From NCBI GenBank assembly GCA_024655865.1, contig JANLFM010000043.1:1-7541 (forward strand): a stretch of DNA of 7,541 bases, written 5' to 3'. The DNA is from Caldisericota bacterium. GTDB lineage: Bacteria > Caldisericota > JANLFM01. The translations under genes and the position numbers were made by a program. This document shows positions 1-5,919 of this stretch, piece after piece (positions within the stretch are counted from its first letter, which is position 1; every line of letters starts with the position of its first letter). Below the pieces are notes generated by a model, which worked only from the letters and a program-made list of their open reading frames with translations, searched no databases and was not told the DNA's origin.

Positions 1-57
1 TTGAAAATATCCTTCTTTGGAGTTTGGCCAATGAACTTTACGGTTTGGACGATGAAG

Positions 58-327
58 TTAGTAAACATCTCGCATATAAACTCGATACCAATAGGTTGGG
101 TTTCCGTTATCTGGAGGCGGATTAGAGGGCAATGGAACTTGCAAGGCAGCTATGGAATGAGCATTGTACAAAGGTGGATTTCCACTGGAATCGATTATTA
201 CAATATGGTCAGGATAACCATTATGGTTATTGTCAGGCCATGCCACTAAATCACCAGGCTTCAGGTCTGCGACATAAAGGCCTTGGGAATAAGTAGCTCT
301 ATACCTATTTTGCAAGAAAAGCATCAC
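58..327 (-). CDS. C-terminal part of a split Amidase_6-type secreted hydrolase
   Basis: This is the downstream half of the catalytic domain whose upstream half lies at 340-1347, in the same reading frame. The two are separated only by a TAG at 340-342 and four sense codons. It carries the features expected after the Cys half of an Amidase_6 (papain-like NlpC/P60 relative) domain: LKPGDLVAW at about residues 22-30, then GYPDHIVIID at about 37-46 with the presumed catalytic His at 41, and a WYRVYMRD end. The GTG at 325-327 has no convincing ribosome binding site, so this is probably not an independent gene but a remnant or readthrough product. It ends with TAA at 58-60. Domain assignment rests on motif recognition; the substrate (peptidoglycan or a peptide amide) is unknown. 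Confidence 0.7.
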   Translation of the reverse strand: MMLFLQNRYRATYSQGLYVADLKPGDLVAWPDNNHNGYPDHIVIIDSSGNPPLYNAHSIAALQVPLPSNPPPDNGNPTYWYRVYMRDVY

Positions 328-339
328 CCGTGTGTCATC

Positions 340-1347
340 CTAGGCATCCGACCAGGAGTCGTCATAACTGTCATAGGTTCCATTGTGATTATACCACCAA
401 GGATAAGGGTAATTATAATCGAAAATCTGATTACCGTTTACAAGGGATTGCGAAACGAAGTTAGCACAATCATAGGGTTCAAAGTTATGATAATAAGGAT
501 TGTGGCTTAAAGCCCACTGTCTGGAGTAAGAGACAGCGTAGTTCCTGTAATAAGTATTAGGAGAAAGGCCATCGGGAGAGACCGATTCATTGGAGGTAGT
601 TGGAGAGGAAGGTAGGGCTTCTTCTAAGGGAAAGGCAGACTTTGATAGGTAAAAGAGATAGAGGTCATTTAAAAGATCTGCATAATCTGGAGAAGGAGGC
701 AGGGTGAGCACATACAATTCACTGTATCCGTCTTTTTCTACGAGCCAGGAATTTCCCCTCCTGGCTAACTGGAGCACATGATCAACACAATAATAACTCG
801 TAACTATCTCCGGGTAGTTGCGAATGGAGTCTTCCATAACTTTGATTGATTCCTCTTGAGCCCTTTTCTCAATAGGATCCAGGGAAAGAGCTAACTCCTC
901 TTTCCACCTCTTTAAACCCTCATAAAGTTCAGGGTCGCGGACCATTTCTGTTGGCTTCCAGATCCATTGGATTGACTCCCTGGCTACCACTACCCACTTA
1001 TGAGAAGTAGATGAAAGAACTTGAAGGTTTTCCAGTATGCTTTTAACCTGGAGAAGCGTTCCCCGAAAAAGATGGTTCCACTCTTTCGCATAGAATTCCA
1101 CCCTTCTTTTTTCGAACTCTATCAATGCCTGGCTTTGAGAGCTGTAGTACTCCAGGAAAGCGAAGCCAGCCAGACCTGTTGGAGAACTGGTTAAAGCCGA
1201 TGCCCTTGCTTGGAATAACTCACTCAAAAAATTATAGGGAGAAGTAGCCCCATCTACCTCGCTGGCTATTGGCCCGGAAGAATAGACGAAAGGACCATTT
1301 ACGAATAGAAATACCACTATTAGAATAGGTATTAGTGTGCCATTCAA
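340..1347 (-). CDS. Main part of secreted Amidase_6-type hydrolase, ending at an in-frame TAG
   Basis: A hydrophobic segment near the start (about residues 4-22, LIPILIVVFLFV then FVYSSG) looks like a signal peptide. A helical, charged region of about 240 residues follows with no family I recognise. From about residue 267 there is an Amidase_6-like domain: YRNYAVSYSRQWALSHNP, then YDCANFVSQ with the presumed nucleophile Cys at 294, then a YDSYDDSWSDA stretch that runs into TAG. The rest of the domain continues in frame at 58-327. The domain is normally at the C-terminus of exported Firmicute proteins, as here. The TTG at 1347 has no ribosome binding site at a usable distance. The true start is more likely the ATG at 1442 with a single-base frameshift in between (see 1365-1442). 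Without the distal His the 335-residue product would be inactive as a papain-like hydrolase. Confidence is good for the domain and low for a functional product. Confidence 0.75.
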   Translation of the reverse strand: MNGTLIPILIVVFLFVNGPFVYSSGPIASEVDGATSPYNFLSELFQARASALTSSPTGLAGFAFLEYYSSQSQALIEFEKRRVEFYAKEWNHLFRGTLLQVKSILENLQVLSSTSHKWVVVARESIQWIWKPTEMVRDPELYEGLKRWKEELALSLDPIEKRAQEESIKVMEDSIRNYPEIVTSYYCVDHVLQLARRGNSWLVEKDGYSELYVLTLPPSPDYADLLNDLYLFYLSKSAFPLEEALPSSPTTSNESVSPDGLSPNTYYRNYAVSYSRQWALSHNPYYHNFEPYDCANFVSQSLVNGNQIFDYNYPYPWWYNHNGTYDSYDDSWSDA

Positions 1348-1364
1348 CTTAAAAATTCCAGGTT

Positions 1365-1442
1365 TTATCTTCTCACCCCTCCTGACGGATTTAACGGATT
1401 TCTAATTTTATTTACAGCCTGCAGAATTCTTAATCTTTCCAT
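1365..1442 (-). CDS. Short ORF, probably the displaced N-terminus of the amidase gene
   Basis: An ATG at 1440-1442 is preceded by GGAGG (plus-strand 1450-1454) with a 7-nt gap, the best initiation signal near this gene. It opens a 25-codon frame beginning MERLRILQAVNKIRNP and ending TAA at 1365-1367. The surrounding leader matches the leader of the C39 peptidase gene, where the corresponding GGAGG serves a GTG at 7055, so this ATG sits where the start should be. One extra base in the G4 run at 1376-1379 would join the frame to the amidase frame and give a product of about 461 residues (reading the TAG as sense). Alternatives are a genuine short leader peptide, or an amidase start at an unusual ATA or ATT codon after the AGGAGGGG at this point. 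Confidence 0.45.
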   Translation of the reverse strand: MERLRILQAVNKIRNPLNPSGGVRR

Positions 1443-1449
1443 TCCTTTA

Positions 1450-1556
1450 CCTCCAGATTTTGGGTGTTTCCTCTGGCATACACCCTCAATCTAAAAGACG
1501 AGCTTGCCCTCTAAAATGGGCCACTTTTTCCAAAATAATTTTCAACTTTTCAGAAT
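1450..1556 (-). promoter_or_regulatory. Conserved leader (copy A) with hairpin next to the ribosome binding site
   Basis: This untranslated stretch between the toroid lipoprotein gene and the amidase gene aligns almost without gaps to 7064-7168 upstream of the C39 peptidase gene, at roughly three quarters identity by eye. On the minus strand it reads GAGGGCAAGCTCGTC, then a hairpin at plus 1455-1492. The hairpin has an inner stem GGGTGT/ACACCC (1480-1485 with 1462-1467) and an outer stem AGATT/AATCT (1488-1492 with 1455-1459), followed directly by the GGAGG Shine-Dalgarno (1450-1454). The inner stem is identical in both copies. The position suggests control of translation initiation by an RNA structure or protein. 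I do not recognise it as a known riboswitch class. No clear promoter is visible in or just above it. Confidence 0.5.
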
Positions 1557-1594
1557 TCAGAAAACTTCGAGGCTTTAAGGATCTACTGTGCCCT

Positions 1595-3106
1595 TCACTG
1601 TCCTTTGGAAGCCAGATACTCCAAGAGCTTCAATGCCTGATAAGTGACCCTCAGGTCGGGCACGAGGTAAGTGTTTGGGGCTTGAGCGATCAAATCCTCA
1701 GGAGCATAATTAAAACCAAATTCCGAAAGACAGGACAGCACAAAATCCTTAGTCTTCCCCCAATCAATTTCCGGGCTGGCCTTTAAGCTTTCCAGGAGCT
1801 TTAAACTCAGGGAAGTTGAGAGCAAATCAGGAATAGGTGCCAGAGGAGAACTCTTAAAAGCTCCTTTTTCAGTGCTTAAATCCAGGACTTCCTTGACGAT
1901 TTCTTCTCGACTGGGAATTTCCCCCTCCTGGTAAAGAACTGATTCCAGATTGTAGAGAAAATCCAGCAGCCTGATCTCCCTTTCCCCTTTAAGAATGGCG
2001 TCAATAGACTCTTTGATTCTGGAGCGAGAAGCCTCATCCAGATCCAAAACTAAATCTTTAGCTATTAAAGAGAAAGAGGAAACGTTTCGCAAAGTAAAGT
2101 ATGAATTTTCATTCAAAGTGGGGATCTCGTTTAAAAATTTTTGTGCGGTTTGAATTACCCTGGCTCGAAAATCTTTGGAGATTTCCCCTTTTAGCAAGTA
2201 ATAGGTTTGTAGAGCGTAGTAAAGCTGATATAGCTGATCACCTGTGCTTTGAAAAGATGAGACTGAGCCCTGAAGCTCTTCCCCTTGCTCAAGGAATGTT
2301 TCCAGGTAGTGAAGGAGTTTCTGTGAATTGAACTCCTTTTCCAACCCCAAAGGCTTAACCAGGGAGTAGGCGAAAAAGGTGAAATCCGGAGAAGTGTTAG
2401 CTGAGACGAAGGGAACATAGCCTCCATCCAAACAGTGAATCTTTAAAATGGAAAGCAACTTATCCTGGTGCGGATACTCCAGATCGAGCCTTTTTGCCAG
2501 TTTTACTACCTCAAAGGTAAACATGGGTTCTAAAAAAGTGTAGGAAGAAGGATAACCAAAACCCCCACAAGGAGCCTGTTGGGGAAAAATTTTCTCCTTT
2601 AGATAAGCGCACAGGCTTTCTTTTTCAGCGCTTATATCTATGCTCAGGCGAGTACAAGCGTCCAGAAGATTGTTAATCAGAATAACATAGGTGAGGTCGC
2701 CCGGGAGGTTAGGGGCTTCAGAAATCTTTTCTTTAAGCCAAGTTTTTCCTTCCTCTGGAACAAGGGAGGGGTCGATCTGGGCCAGAGTTTGAAGGGCCAA
2801 AATTAAGAGGCTGGCTTTATCTCCCATCAAGATGGGTGGATTTAAGGAGAACCGATCTTCAATATAGGATAAGAGGTAATTCTGGATGGCCTTGAAGTTA
2901 AAGAGTCTAATCCATTGGTCCCGAGAAATTCCTGCGAGGTCCAAGATCTGGACGGCAAAATAGATGGGAGTTATGTACTCGGTCGGACTAGTGGAAAGGT
3001 CAGTAAAAACAAAGAGACCTTTCTCGTCTTGCTGGTGTTTGAGAAATTTGACCAGGGACTCCTGATCGAAAGAGGCCCCAAGCCTTTTTAGAGTGGAAAC
3101 TGCCAA
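1595..3106 (-). CDS. Main part of alpha/alpha-toroid repeat lipoprotein (prenyltransferase/squalene-cyclase-like)
   Basis: This 503-residue frame is mostly amphipathic helix pairs with glycine-rich turns of the kind found in prenyltransferase and squalene-oxidase-like repeats: GGFGYPSSYT at about 181-190 followed by a helix, and DGGYVPFVSANTSPD at about 227-241 followed by another. I see no DXDD cyclase motif, so a terpene-cyclase activity is not supported; the fold may serve as a binding scaffold. The frame opens with a TTG at 3104-3106 lacking a ribosome binding site and overlaps the preceding frame (3088-3531) by 19 nt. Inserting one T in TATTGG at plus 3103-3108 restores a continuous QTYLAVSTLKRLG and a 645-residue protein. 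It ends with TGA at 1595-1597, KGQ being the last residues. The substrate is unknown. Confidence 0.7.
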   Translation of the reverse strand: MAVSTLKRLGASFDQESLVKFLKHQQDEKGLFVFTDLSTSPTEYITPIYFAVQILDLAGISRDQWIRLFNFKAIQNYLLSYIEDRFSLNPPILMGDKASLLILALQTLAQIDPSLVPEEGKTWLKEKISEAPNLPGDLTYVILINNLLDACTRLSIDISAEKESLCAYLKEKIFPQQAPCGGFGYPSSYTFLEPMFTFEVVKLAKRLDLEYPHQDKLLSILKIHCLDGGYVPFVSANTSPDFTFFAYSLVKPLGLEKEFNSQKLLHYLETFLEQGEELQGSVSSFQSTGDQLYQLYYALQTYYLLKGEISKDFRARVIQTAQKFLNEIPTLNENSYFTLRNVSSFSLIAKDLVLDLDEASRSRIKESIDAILKGEREIRLLDFLYNLESVLYQEGEIPSREEIVKEVLDLSTEKGAFKSSPLAPIPDLLSTSLSLKLLESLKASPEIDWGKTKDFVLSCLSEFGFNYAPEDLIAQAPNTYLVPDLRVTYQALKLLEYLASKGQ

Positions 3107-3531
3107 TACGTTTGAAAGAAAACAGGGGGCGGTGCAAAGTGCTGAGGAGTGGGGGGATTAGAATATCCCCCTTCTTTGGTCTTAAGGCTGTTGATCCATT
3201 TAATAGTGCTTTCTGGATCGGGAATAGTCTGGTCAAAACTCTCAAGAATTCCCACTGCGGCATAAGTAGTATCCAGGTTGGGGATAAAGTGTTCCGGACC
3301 GATACTTGTAAAAGCTGCCCAATCTTCTTCTTCCATATAAGCTAAGCGAAGCCATTGTTTCAAGTGTTCCCTCCACTCGGAGGGAAGGCCTTTCATTATT
3401 TGAGAGCTGACAGGACCAGTAAAAGGTGAAGTTTCCTTCAATAGTCCCCTGGAAGCACAACTGGTCCCAAACAAACAAAAAATTAAAAGGAAAACAGAAA
3501 AAGTTATAAAGCGGTTTCTAATTCTCTTCAC
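3088..3531 (-). CDS. N-terminal part of the toroid protein: probable lipoprotein signal and first repeat
   Basis: GTG at 3529-3531 is chosen as the start because AGGAG lies 5 nt upstream; the TTG one codon earlier is too close to it. The product starts with basic residues, then a hydrophobic segment (about 8-21) and FGTSC with Cys at 25. That resembles a lipoprotein signal, although Gly rather than Leu/Val/Ile three residues before the Cys is atypical. After that come helices and the first toroid-type repeat, EGGYSNPPTP at about 120-129 followed by FFQTY. The frame then runs off into WQFPL and TAA at 3088-3090, while the same protein continues in another frame at 3106. Not a separate gene; with one base restored it is the first part of the 645-residue lipoprotein. 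Confidence 0.65.
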   Translation of the reverse strand: MKRIRNRFITFSVFLLIFCLFGTSCASRGLLKETSPFTGPVSSQIMKGLPSEWREHLKQWLRLAYMEEEDWAAFTSIGPEHFIPNLDTTYAAVGILESFDQTIPDPESTIKWINSLKTKEGGYSNPPTPQHFAPPPVFFQTYWQFPL

Positions 3532-3534
3532 CAA

Positions 3535-3622
3535 AACTCCTTTTGTTTTTCATCTACCGAGAGATTACCCTTTAAATTGACCTTTCAAAACCCTGGCTTT
3601 TTAGGCATGAGCGTTTTGCCGA
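3535..3622 (-). other. Gap between secreted-protein gene and toroid lipoprotein gene
   Basis: No strong intrinsic terminator is visible after the secreted-protein gene; only a 6-bp CAAAAC/GTTTTG pairing with a long loop. A weak promoter-like pair for the toroid gene can be drawn on the minus strand, TTTTGA, 17 nt, TAATCT, but both boxes are poor. The ribosome binding site of the toroid gene (AGGAG) lies at the low-coordinate end of this gap. Confidence 0.25.
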
Positions 3623-4363
3623 TTAAACAACCATGGAGTTGGAGGCATAGGCAGTTACCCAGGTATTTCCTTGGAAACGATGGCTACCCATGCAAGATTC
3701 AGCAAAGAGAGTTAAACCACCACTTCCCGTTAAGCCGCTAAAGTAATGCCACATTTGCCACTGGTTGTACACTTGCTGGGGACCCCAAGTAACTGTAGTG
3801 CCTACCAGGGAAAATCCTACTCCTGGAGGAATGCTGACGCTAATCCCAAGCCCACTCCAGCTCCACGAATCTGATAACATTACTACATCCGAATTATATT
3901 GGGGAGAGGTCCCTGTCCATGCAGTGTAGGAATATGACCCATTCATCACCGTTACTCTGGTCGTTAAACCGGGGGGAAGGTCAAGATCGAGGCTGGAATG
4001 GAAGCTGGCACTAACATAACCATTACCGTAAGCAGTTTGACCAAAGCCATTTAAAGTGTAACTATAACCTAAGGGCTCGGCTTTTATATCCGAGGGAGAA
4101 ACACGGGATGAGAGATATTTCTCAACGGCTTTAATAGCGGCTTCTTTGTCTGGTACCTGACCCCCGTAAGAATAAACGCTGCTGTGCTCAGAAAGGTAAA
4201 CAGCTTGTGGAACAATGTTATCCTCTCCCCGTGATTTTTCAGCAGCAAATCCACAAATAGGAAAATTAAGGGCGGAAAGGAAGCACCCCAACATCATTAG
4301 AATCATCACTTTTATGATTTTCATTTTCAGCTGTCTCCCCGTTTTTCCTGCTTCAGCCTTCAT
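3623..4363 (-). CDS. Secreted protein of unknown family, Gly/Ser/Tyr/Trp-rich mature part
   Basis: A consensus-like AGGAGGT (plus 4371-4377) precedes tandem ATGs. The second, at 4361-4363, has the better 7-nt spacing, and the first (4366) is 4 nt away. A third, internal ATG at 4324 (MKIIKVMILMML) has GGGGAG 10 nt upstream and would give a more ordinary signal peptide. The signal segment ends near GFAAEK (about residues 39-44 counted from 4366). The mature part has one amphipathic segment (DKEAAIKAVEKYLSS) and then about 150 residues rich in Ser, Gly, Tyr and Trp that read as beta strands. A single Cys lies in FAESCMGSHRF near the end. I recognise no domain. It has its own promoter, so it may be the most expressed gene here. 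It could be a secreted effector, bacteriocin-like product or substrate of the neighbouring hydrolases; none is demonstrated. It is intact, unlike most neighbours. Confidence 0.7.
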   Translation of the reverse strand: MKAEAGKTGRQLKMKIIKVMILMMLGCFLSALNFPICGFAAEKSRGEDNIVPQAVYLSEHSSVYSYGGQVPDKEAAIKAVEKYLSSRVSPSDIKAEPLGYSYTLNGFGQTAYGNGYVSASFHSSLDLDLPPGLTTRVTVMNGSYSYTAWTGTSPQYNSDVVMLSDSWSWSGLGISVSIPPGVGFSLVGTTVTWGPQQVYNQWQMWHYFSGLTGSGGLTLFAESCMGSHRFQGNTWVTAYASNSMVV

Positions 4364-4370
4364 CATCTTT

Positions 4371-4377
4371 ACCTCCT
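4371..4377 (-). promoter_or_regulatory. Strong Shine-Dalgarno of the secreted-protein gene
   Basis: AGGAGGT on the minus strand, 7 nt before the ATG at 4363 and 4 nt before the ATG at 4366. It favours the second ATG and is one of the best ribosome binding sites in the window. Confidence 0.7.
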
Positions 4378-4396
4378 TACTTTTTGGCTAGCTTAA

Positions 4397-4424
4397 AATT
4401 TATATGGGGAAATTGAGTTGTCAA
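4397..4424 (-). promoter_or_regulatory. Sigma-A-type promoter for the secreted-protein gene
   Basis: On the minus strand a perfect TTGACA (plus 4419-4424) is followed after 16 nt by TAAATT (plus 4397-4402), within an AT-rich run that allows slightly shifted -10 choices (AAATTT at 17 nt). It lies about 20 nt above the AGGAGGT, giving a short leader. It is the clearest promoter in the window and suggests that this gene is transcribed apart from the upstream membrane genes. Confidence 0.55.
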
Positions 4425-4442
4425 TACGGCAAATGACGTATT
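4423..4442. promoter_or_regulatory. Inverted repeat abutting the -35 box, candidate operator
   Basis: AATACG, 8 nt, CGTATT form a perfect 6-bp inverted repeat. Its low-coordinate arm overlaps the last two bases of the TTGACA box. The dyad size and place fit a dimeric transcription factor binding just upstream of, and overlapping, the -35. A 6-bp dyad can arise by chance, so this is tentative. Confidence 0.3.
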
Positions 4443-4528
4443 CCAATCTGCCAGCTCCTTTCACAAGCATTGACTACACATGATACGCCCACCCATAGGC
4501 CTCTTCTGCCACCTGCTTGAAGCCCTGG

Positions 4529-5056
4529 TTAAGACAGGAAGGGAGTTTCATTTTTATCCATCTTTCGGCTTTTCTCAGAGAAGAAAGAGGCCACCCCTGA
4601 AAGAAGAAGGGGAATCAGCTCATACATAAAGGCTATGGCTGGCTTGAAGGGCCATATATACCGAATATCTGCAACGATTACAGGGAGATTAAAAAGAAAT
4701 ATGGGGAGCGAAAGAAGAAAGACAGTGAAGTAATAGGCGATCAATGGGAAGAGGATGATCAGAAACCCGGGAGTTCTTTTGGGGTTAATTTCCTTCCACC
4801 GAACCTTGAATCTCGGGGTAAGAAGAAGAACCGTGGCCAAAGAACTTATCAGGAGAATAAAAGAAAAAAAGAAAGGAGAAGTAAGGCCAGAGGCAATAGA
4901 AATAGCGGAAAGCAGGTGAAAAGGAAGGAAGATGGTTAGACCCGCAAAGAAGAGAAACACCAGAAGTCTCAGGTAGCGATTCCCAATTAAAGGTTCAACA
5001 ATCTTTTCTTTTTTTCTCAAGAAGAAGAGAGGAATTGTCCCCAATATTACCGCCAC
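4529..5056 (-). CDS. C-terminal part of a polytopic membrane protein
   Basis: This frame of 175 residues holds about five hydrophobic segments (about 1-13, 30-55, 60-80, 97-125 and 140-158). Between them are basic loops (RKKEK, PRFKVRWKEINPKR), and it has a charged tail, EKSRKMDKNE. The GTG at 5054-5056 used as start has no good ribosome binding site. In-frame codons above it (SFLEIVAVIL) continue a membrane helix, so it is the displaced end of the gene starting at 5429. Removing one base from the A6 run at plus 5071-5076 joins the two into a 299-residue protein. No transporter, protease or kinase motif is visible and the family is not recognised. Its place below the peptidase and PepSY-like genes suggests an integral-membrane partner of that unit. 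Confidence 0.55.
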   Translation of the reverse strand: MAVILGTIPLFFLRKKEKIVEPLIGNRYLRLLVFLFFAGLTIFLPFHLLSAISIASGLTSPFFFSFILLISSLATVLLLTPRFKVRWKEINPKRTPGFLIILFPLIAYYFTVFLLSLPIFLFNLPVIVADIRYIWPFKPAIAFMYELIPLLLSGVASFFSEKSRKMDKNETPFLS

Positions 5057-5429
5057 AATCTCCAGAAAGGAAAAAACTGGATCGGGTTAAGATTTGAAAA
5101 GACTGGAAGGATTTCCAAATCGGAATGAAAGGAACTCCCTGGGATAAGAAGATGGAGCCACTTAAAAGGTATCCAAGGAACCCAGGATTGTATAGAAAGG
5201 AGAAGTATGAGTGGAGAAAAAGTAGAAGAAATTTAGAGAGGATGTAGAAAAAGGGGAGAAGGAATGGAAAAGAAGGCATGATAAGCAAAGAGGAGATCAG
5301 GGAAGAAAGAAAAAGGAAGATGTAGCTGAAAAAAGGTGGGAGGCCCTTGAAGAGAAAAAGAAAGAGGGTCCAAAGGAGGATCAGAAAAAGACCCCAAAGG
5401 GCGCTAAGGGTAAAATTCCTTGCTCTCAT
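4995..5429 (-). CDS. N-terminal part of the polytopic membrane protein
   Basis: The ATG at 5427-5429 lies inside the end of the preceding gene (26-nt overlap) with GGGGG 6 nt upstream, which suggests translational coupling. The product has a short basic N-terminus (MRARNF) and about four hydrophobic segments (about 7-27, 32-50, 53-79, 85-102), very rich in Phe, Leu and Ser. After about residue 119 it becomes polar and glycine-rich (GDCGGNIGDN) and stops. In the other frame at the same place the hydrophobic pattern continues. A one-base expansion of the T5 to T6 (A6 on plus, 5071-5076) explains this. Together with 4529-5056 it would have eight or nine membrane segments. Function unknown. Confidence 0.55.
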   Translation of the reverse strand: MRARNFTLSALWGLFLILLWTLFLFLFKGLPPFFSYIFLFLSSLISSLLIMPSFPFLLPFFYILSKFLLLFLHSYFSFLYNPGFLGYLLSGSIFLSQGVPFIPIWKSFQSFQILTRSSFFLSGDCGGNIGDNSSLLLEKKRKDC

Positions 5430-5919
5430 GGATGACCCCCGTTAAATAATCTATGAAGAAGAGAGAACCGTTATCTGTTTTTAGAACCCAATACCAACCC
5501 TCAAGGGGAGAGAACCTGTCCGTAAAATAGACATAGGAAAGGAAAGAGTCAGTTGTTTCCCTTTTTGCCTGGTCCTTAATTAACCTAATGGCTTCTTCCT
5601 CGTTTATTCCTTTTTCAGGAAGAGGCTGGAGGATATAAAAAAAGGGAGCTGCGCTATAAAGCTTTTCCAAATTGGCAATTGTCAGAACTTTCACCAGTTT
5701 ACTCTCCAGGAAGGGAGGGACTTTTCCCGCTGTCCCAGTGTTAAGATAGATTTTTTCCACTGAGAAAGGTTCAGCAGTACTCAGGCTTAGAAGTAAGATA
5801 GAGCTATAATCGGGAAACCAGTACCATCTTCCCCAGGGAGGGAAAGTGATACTAAAGAGGAAATAAACAAAGTAGAGGATAATTAGAACAAGAATAATTC
5901 TACGGAGAAGGATACACAT
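5404..5919 (-). CDS. Single-pass membrane protein with PepSY-like C-terminal part
   Basis: The ATG at 5917-5919 is preferred: it gives a compact positive N-terminus (MCILLRR) followed by one membrane segment (about residues 8-25), with a weak GGTGG 8 nt upstream. An ATG at 5952 would add 11 residues. The exported part ends with INEEEAIRLIKDQ (about 105-117) and WYWVLKTDNG then FIDYLTGVIHESKEF (about 142-169). This is the helix-plus-strands pattern of a PepSY domain, which is often linked to inhibition or chaperoning of secreted peptidases. It overlaps the end of the peptidase gene by 20 nt and the start of the membrane-protein gene by 26 nt, so the three are probably co-translated. It stops with TAG. 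A membrane-tethered partner or inhibitor of the C39-like peptidase is a reasonable inference; the PepSY call is by pattern only. Confidence 0.6.
   Translation of the reverse strand: MCILLRRIILVLIILYFVYFLFSITFPPWGRWYWFPDYSSILLLSLSTAEPFSVEKIYLNTGTAGKVPPFLESKLVKVLTIANLEKLYSAAPFFYILQPLPEKGINEEEAIRLIKDQAKRETTDSFLSYVYFTDRFSPLEGWYWVLKTDNGSLFFIDYLTGVIHESKEFYP

Noticed and set aside
340-342. TAG as a recoded sense codon (for example pyrrolysine)
   Set aside because: TAG closes two other genes here (5404-5406 and 5900-5902), and no pyrrolysine machinery is in the window. A nonsense change or sequence error is simpler.
1-510. Plus-strand open frames over the amidase gene
   Set aside because: They lie opposite a recognisable domain, have low-complexity Ile/Val-rich translations and no ribosome binding sites. 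They are shadows of the minus-strand gene.
1383-1399. Short tandem AAATCCGT repeat on the minus strand before the amidase frame
   Set aside because: Only two copies. It lies in the probable coding stretch near the start and is too short to call an array or binding-site cluster.
3088-3108. Programmed -1 frameshift joining the two halves of the toroid gene
   Set aside because: The shift direction fits -1, but ACGTATTGG is not a slippery heptamer and no downstream structure was evident. A lost T is simpler.
1595-3531. Terpene or hopene cyclase activity for the toroid protein
   Set aside because: No DXDD motif is visible and the N-terminus looks like an export or lipoprotein signal, so only the fold is claimed.
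4443-4528. Intrinsic terminator after the polytopic membrane gene
   Set aside because: Only short imperfect pairings and no T-run after them on the minus strand.
4474-4551. A 25-codon minus-strand ORF after the membrane-protein gene (MKLPSCLNQGFKQVAEEAYG...)
   Set aside because: No ribosome binding site. It overlaps the end of the membrane-protein frame and is short enough to occur by chance, though a displaced C-terminus cannot be excluded.
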